From Dillenia suffruticosa (Eukaryota > Streptophyta > Magnoliopsida > Dilleniales > Dilleniaceae), in NCBI GenBank assembly GCA_033439265.1, contig JAVTVX010000017.1, positions 13,726,501 through 13,790,500 of the forward strand: 64,000 nt of DNA. The letters run 5' to 3'. The notes under the pieces are model-generated. The model searched no databases, had not been told where the DNA came from, and saw only the letters and a list, made by a program, of their open reading frames with translations. The translations under genes were made by a program, and so were the position numbers. Each line of letters opens with the position of its first letter. Position 1 is the first letter of the stretch. Shown here in pieces: positions 58,545 through 64,000 of this stretch.

Positions 58545-61500
58545 GCGACAATACAAAACGAAAGAGATTGGATGTATAATAAGAATTTACCTGATCGTTG
58601 TGGTTTAACTGATGAGTTTATTTGTGGGGTGGAACAATTTTTGAATTTTGTTACTAGTAAGATTGAGTTTATGAATGAAAATAAGTTAAGGTGTCCGTGT
58701 AGAAATTGTGGTAATAGTAAATTTCATGTATGTGATAAAGATAAAGAACATTTTTGTAGATTTGGTTTTACTCTAAATTACTACAATTGAACTTGTTATG
58801 GTGAACCGTTTATATCTGATGAAAAGTATGTGCGAAATATTCATTTTTCAGTTAGAGGAGATCATAATTATTATGATAAGTTAAATCCATATCAGCAGAT
58901 GTTATTTGATGTAGCGGGTCAAAATTTTGTACCTCAATCAAACTATGCAAGTTCTAGTTTTGCACCAAGAAATGAAGATGTACATACAAGTTATGTATCA
59001 CTATTGGAGGGGGTAGGAGTAACATGTGTTGATGAAAATGTGGAAGAAGAAAATTATTTGTCTAACCAGTTTCAAAAAATGTTGAGAGCTGCAGATGAAC
59101 CTTTATGAGCTGGTTGTGACACCCATACTAAGTTGTCATTAACGGCTAGAATGTTGAATATCAAGGCAGAGCATAATTTGTCTGAGAATTACTTCAATGA
59201 TATTGTTCAAGTAATCAGAGAAATATTGCCTCGTGATCATATAATACCGAATGACTTTAATAGTATGAAAAAGTTGGTGAATGACTTGGGTCTTCCGGTG
59301 GAAAGAATTGATGTATGCAGAGATGGTTGCATGTTATTTTGGGGAGCTGATGAAAATGTAGAATTTTATAAATTTTGTAACCAAAGTAGGTACAAGAGTA
59401 CTAAGAGATCAGGTCGTAATCAGCGACCTAAACCATTCAAGCAAATGTTTTATTTTCCCTTGACTCCTAGATTGCAAAGACTTTATGCATCGAAAGCTAC
59501 TGCTAAATATATGACTTTTTATGCAAATCATCAAACAGAAGAAGGGTTAATGTGTCACCCTTCGGATGCGAAGGTATGGAAAAATTTTGATATGACATAT
59601 CCTGAATTTACAAGAGAGACTCAAAACATTAGGTTAGGTCTTTGTACTGATGGATTTGCTCCATTTGGAGAGTCAGGAAAAACTTATTCATGTTGACCAG
59701 TGATCTTAACTCTGTATAATATTCCTCCGGGTATGTATATGAAGACACCCTATATGTTTTTTGACATTGGTGATACTTGGCCCACAAAATCCAAAAAAGT
59801 TGATAGATATTTATATGCAACCATTGATTGCGGAGTTAAAACAATTATGGGATGACGGTATTCTTACATATGATGTTAACACTGATAAGATATTTGTAAT
59901 GAAGGCTACTCTTCTTTGGACGATAAATGACTTTTCAACTTATGACATGTTATCAAGATGGAGTACTGCTTGGGTTTTAGGATGTTCAATATATATGGAG
60001 AGATCAAAATCATTCAGATTGAAATATGATTTAAAGGTGAGTTATTTTGATTGTTATAGACAATTTTTGCCACAAAATCATAAATTTAGAAGGAATGAAG
60101 AAGAGTTTATGAAGAATAGAATTGAAAAAACACCTCATTCGTTGAGATTAACTGGTCAACAAATTTGGAAGCGAGTGTCTCACTTTCTATTTGTTATTGA
60201 AGACCCACATGGTACAACGTATAGATATGGAAGTGTGCATAAATGGACCAAACTGAGTATATTTTGGGATCTACCATATTGGAAGACCCATTTGATTCAT
60301 CATAATCTCGATTTGATACATATTGATAAAAATATTTTTGATAATGTGATTAATACATTAATAGATATCTTTGGAAAAACGAAAGATAACTTGAATGCGA
60401 GAAAAGATATGCGGCTTCATTGTAATCGACCTACACTTGATGTGGATGGAAGTAGTAAGAGACTAAAACCAAAGGCAATTCATACAATAAATAAGAATCA
60501 GAGACGAAAAGTTTGTGAATGATTGAAATCGTTGAGATTTCCTAATGGTTATGCATCAAATCTTGGGAGATGTGTCGATATGAAAGAATACAAGTTGATT
60601 GGTTTGAAGAGTCATGATTGTCACATATTTATGGAAAAATTGATTCATATTGCTTTTAAGGAACTTTTACCAGATTTTATATGGGGTGTCATTACAGAAT
60701 TAAGTATTTTCCTACATGATATTTACTCGACAGTGTTGAAGGAATCATGTGACGAAATTAGATAGAGATATCCCTATCATTTTGTGTAATCCAGAAAGGA
60801 TATTTCATCCGTTATTTTTTGATTCCATGGAACACTTTTAGTTCATTTGCCTTATGAAGTCAAAGTTGTAGGTCCCGTCCAATATCGATGGATGTATCCA
60901 TTTAAAAGGTAAATTTTGTACCTTCTCTTCATAGCAACATTTAGAGTGCATGCTATTTTACTAAATTCATTATATATCATTCTCTGATATACTTTATTTA
61001 ATTATAATTAGATTTCTATATCATTTGAAGAGAAAAGTGAAAAATAAGGTATGGGTTGAAGCCTCTATTATTAATGCATATATTGCGGAGGAAGTGACAA
61101 TTTTTGCTTCATATTATTTCGAGCCTCATGTCCAATATAAGAGATGGAGAGCGGGCAGAAATGACGAGGGTCCTGTTAATCCTAACTCAAATTCATTCTC
61201 TATTTTCAACTATCTCGGTCGACCAAGTGGGTCATGTAAGGTTAGATATTTAACTGCTAAAGAATGGTGGGCAGTCTATATATATATTTTACTGAATTGT
61301 CTAGAAATTACGTCATATTTCAAGTAAGTACTTTTTTCCAAATAAATGTATTCTTTGTGTTGTTAAAATTTTTGATATAAATCGTCTTCTTTAATGGTAG
61401 AATTTTTCAACATTCACGGTCTGAATTATCGATGAATGAGTTCAATCATGTGTGCGATGAAGAATTTGCAGCATGGTTCAAAACATATGTTAGTTTTGAA

Positions 61501-62268
61501 ATTTTATAAATATTTGATTAATAAAAAATTAACACATTTATTTTACTTCAGATTCAATGTAATCAAGATCAAGTTGAACAAGAATTATTAATTCATCTGT
61601 CATAGGGTCCAAACTCAACGGTATGAACTTGACCATCATATTTTATAAACGGGTATAATTTTCACATTCAAGAATATGGAACCGAAAAAGTTACAATGAA
61701 TAGTGGTGTTTGTATTCAGTTATCCAACGATGGAGGTATAAAAGATGATTTTTATGGTTTGTTGGATGAAATTCTTGAGGTAGAGTACCTTGGAGCAGAG
61801 TTGCGGGTTGTCTTATTTATGTGCCAATGGTTTGACCCCGAAAAAGGGATGGATGTGCATCCAAAGTTTAATTTGGTCGAAACAAATCATAAAAAATTTT
61901 ATAAAAGATATGAACCATTCGTATTGGCACAACAAGCGATTCAAGTATATTATGCATCATATCCTAGTTTGAAACGGTGGGTTGTTTATAAAACGAAAGC
62001 ACGAAAAAAATTTGAGGAACGTTGGGAAGATATAGCATATCAACAAGAGGAAGTTGCCAAAACGTTTTAGACTGAGAAATATATTATTCCAACATTACGA
62101 GATCCACGTGGAATAGTAATAGATGTGGATCAAATTGAAATTCATGAGGTTGGCGATGAAAAATCTGATTTTAAGACAGATGATGAAGATGAGGATAAAT
62201 TTGATGTTGAAGAATCTGATAATGAGGATGATGATAACAATGATGACTTTGATTTTTTATCGTCGTAA
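58545..62268 (+). pseudogene. TNP2-like CACTA transposase pseudogene with introns
   Basis: Reading on the + strand: an N-terminal zinc-type transposase-associated region (R-C-P-C-R-N-C-G, about 58690-58720), the TNP2 core (L-Q-R-L-Y-A-S near 59470; G-L-C-T-D-G-F-A-P-F-G near 59640; D-L-x-H-I-D-K-N near 60310), a DUF4218-like part (Q-Y-R-W-M-Y-P-F near 60880), a DUF4216-like part (C-Q-W-F-D near 61825) and an acidic tail ending at 62268. Introns 60909-61011, 61324-61400 and 61489-61551 have GT-AG ends and keep phase. In-frame stops lie at 58788, 59106, 59694, 60520, 61603, 61624, 61630 and 62068. One extra T in the run near 59755-59760 and two shifts near 60760-60845 also break it. Confidence 0.9.
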
Positions 62269-62559
62269 GTGTTGTTTTTTTAAGATTTATTATAATCGTC
62301 TAACATCAGATTAAATTTTATTTAATTGTTTGAATGTGAAAATACATTTAGATTTGTATATTTCGTTTCTCAATTTGTATATTATATTTAGTGCCTCATG
62401 TTTCATTTTCGAAATATTATTTGCTAATACGCTGTATTTTTTTTGTATAGATCATTTCAAACGACAATTTAAATATAATATATTTCTTCATATACTCTAT
62501 TATATTTTTGATAAACATACAATTTTCATTGCTTGCAAGAATAAACTCTTGTGATAGTA

Positions 62560-63543
62560 TCGAGGTGGAGGGCATAGACAATCTTCTGATACAAGACCAA
62601 ACTCTTCAGCGTCCCCGTCCGCTGTAGCTGCACCTTCCCATGCCCCTTCGCCTTCTACTGATGCACCTTCATTGTCTCCTTCAGTTGCACCTTCAGTTGT
62701 ACCTTCAATGCAAGATTCACACATTGAGGGGGAAGATATGTGAGAGGTGATATTCTTTTGCGGAGATTCGTAAGTAGTAAAGTTCGAAATATTATCACAA
62801 TAGTTTTTTTTTATTTATATAGCTGATGAGTTTATTTAACTATTTTTTTTACTAACCATTTTTTGTTTTTCACAAATTCTGTGTGTGTTATTCATGAGCT
62901 GAATAGAATCATTAACAGCCACTGGGGAGGGGTATCGATGTCCTACACAAGTACTCCAGATGATATCAAAGAGTTATGGTGAAGAGAATTCAATGTAAAT
63001 TATGTCTCTAAGTTTAAATATAAAAATAAGTATATAATTTTAATATAACTAATTGTATTTTTATTTATTGCAATGAACGTTCACTTGGGATGAGACCGAG
63101 GAGCTTGAAATAAGAAAAATTTTTAAGAAAAAATGTGGTCATCACATCCGAGATGTACTAAATCATGCAAAAACTAACCGAAAAAAGCCATAGTGCATCA
63201 CCGAAGATAATTGGCTCAAGATTTTAAATTTTTGGGATTCTGATGAGAGCCAACGGAGGATTGAGTAGAATAAAAAAAATCGATCTTATAATTCTGGGGA
63301 ATCATCTGCTACTTATGTGGGAGGCTCAATCAATATTGATGGGTATAGAAATAAAATGGTAATTTGGTTAAATTACTATTTTTTTAATTTAATTCATTTA
63401 TTTTTTCATTCTTTCATTATATCTAACAGTGTTTTTTTTAGACCAATGAAATGGGATCCCAACCATCATTTATAGAGACTTTCGCACGAACTTTCCAGAA
63501 AAAAGACAAGATCTGGAGTGGGGAGAGAGTTAAAGCGGTTATG
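62560..63543 (+). pseudogene. Second CACTA gene (Transposase_24 / Ptta-En-Spm type), partial
   Basis: Probable exons: about 62555-62745 with Ser/Pro/Ala-rich repeats (A-P-S); about 62888-62993 with W-G-G-V and D-I-K-E-L-W; about 63075-63357 with F-T-W-D-E-T-E-E, I-F-K-K-K-C-G and Y-V-G-G-S-I; and 63444-63540 with Q-P-S-F-I-E-T-F-A-R-T-F and K-D-K. The last two match the Transposase_24 family, the usual second product of plant CACTA elements. Stops at 62980-62982 and others break the frame, and the acceptor before 63078 looks lost (GCAA where GCAG is expected). Confidence 0.7.
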
Positions 63544-64000
63544 GTATGTAATTTCAAAATTTTTAATTGTTTTATAGACATTTTGCAACAAACATTTTAA
63601 CATATTATACTGAATCTATCATAACAATGTTAGAAGATGAATTATTAGATTTGTTTATTCCAAAATTTTTTTCACTATTTAAATTGATTTTTTCATTTCT
63701 AATTTATACTTTTTTATTTGATCATTATTAATTAAAATTAGGAAATACATAATATCAATTTTGTTATGTCATTTCCGAATGGTTGGTTCATTATGTTACG
63801 TACTAGTATAATTTTTTCCTTTATTTGATCTGTTATAGTTTCAAACTCCCAATAGTAGTTGAATTTTAATTTCAATTAGAGCACTTCTCATTATCTAAAT
63901 ATCATTCTAATGGATAAAACAACTAAATATATAAATAGAAGTATATTTAATTTCAATTCCATAAGTCTAATAAATTTGTAATATTTAATTCACATATAAA
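63544..64000. other. AT-rich tail of the window, within the CACTA element
   Basis: Begins with a GTATGT donor-like sequence after the last recognised exon, so it is probably intron. Nothing else is seen. Confidence 0.5.

Larger units (their letters stand above)
55130..64000 (+). mobile_element. CACTA (En/Spm) DNA transposon, 5' end present, 3' end beyond the window
   Basis: It begins CACTACAAAAAATAC at 55130, the hallmark CACTA terminus, directly after sequence of the inverted copia element. Order: terminus, subterminal repeats built on TTTGTCGCTAA/TTAGCGACAAA (55130-56620, interrupted by about 430 bp), a GC-rich block (56640-57265), an AT-only block (57270-58050), a TNP2-like transposase pseudogene (58560-62268), then exons of a second gene with a Transposase_24 domain (62560-63543). 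This is the standard En/Spm plan. Disabling mutations in both genes make it non-autonomous. Confidence 0.88.

Overview
This window is nuclear DNA from a flowering plant, probably a woody eudicot with a transposon-rich genome. The evidence is intron-split genes with GT-AG junctions, a plant-type GH9 endoglucanase, a plant-type two-KH-domain RNA-binding protein, and plant retrotransposon and CACTA lineages. No RNA gene, CRISPR array or prokaryotic feature was seen. I did not find a new biological system. The most interesting signals are genome-architecture ones.

Layout. 1-15799: a decayed Ty1/copia element on the + strand (its left end is off the window), split by a complete but decayed Ty3/gypsy chromovirus on the - strand (2745-14067), which has about 3 kb LTRs, a 5-bp target duplication, a tRNA-Met primer site and a C-terminal chromodomain. 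15893-17010: L1-like LINE debris. 17811-18435 (-): the first three exons of a protein phosphatase methylesterase-1 gene, with a nonsense codon in exon 1 and no recognisable continuation. 20090-28372 (+): an apparently intact KH-domain gene of seven coding exons (763 aa), with a tandemly duplicated promoter/leader segment and a roughly 5 kb intron holding a dead RTE-type LINE. 31269-39384: LINE graveyard, including a mosaic block made of two segments that each have a second copy elsewhere in the window. 41470-44078 (+): an apparently intact secreted GH9 endoglucanase of six exons (492 aa), with one GC-AG intron. 44470-44920: a decaying minisatellite. 48790-55129 (-): a second, inverted, decayed member of the first copia family. 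55130 to the right edge (+): a CACTA (En/Spm) element with its 5' terminus, subterminal repeats, a GC-rich block, an AT-only block, an intron-containing TNP2-like transposase pseudogene and part of a second transposon gene (Transposase_24 type). It sits inside the second copia element.

Host genes. Only the KH gene and the endoglucanase look functional, and they are functionally unrelated: one predicted nuclear/cytoplasmic RNA binder and one apoplastic wall enzyme. The PPME1 exons lie head-to-head with the KH gene across about 2 kb.

Decay. Nonsense codons in the transposons fall repeatedly on expected Trp (TGG to TGA) or Gln (CAG to TAG) codons, the pattern expected from deamination of methylated cytosine in silenced DNA.
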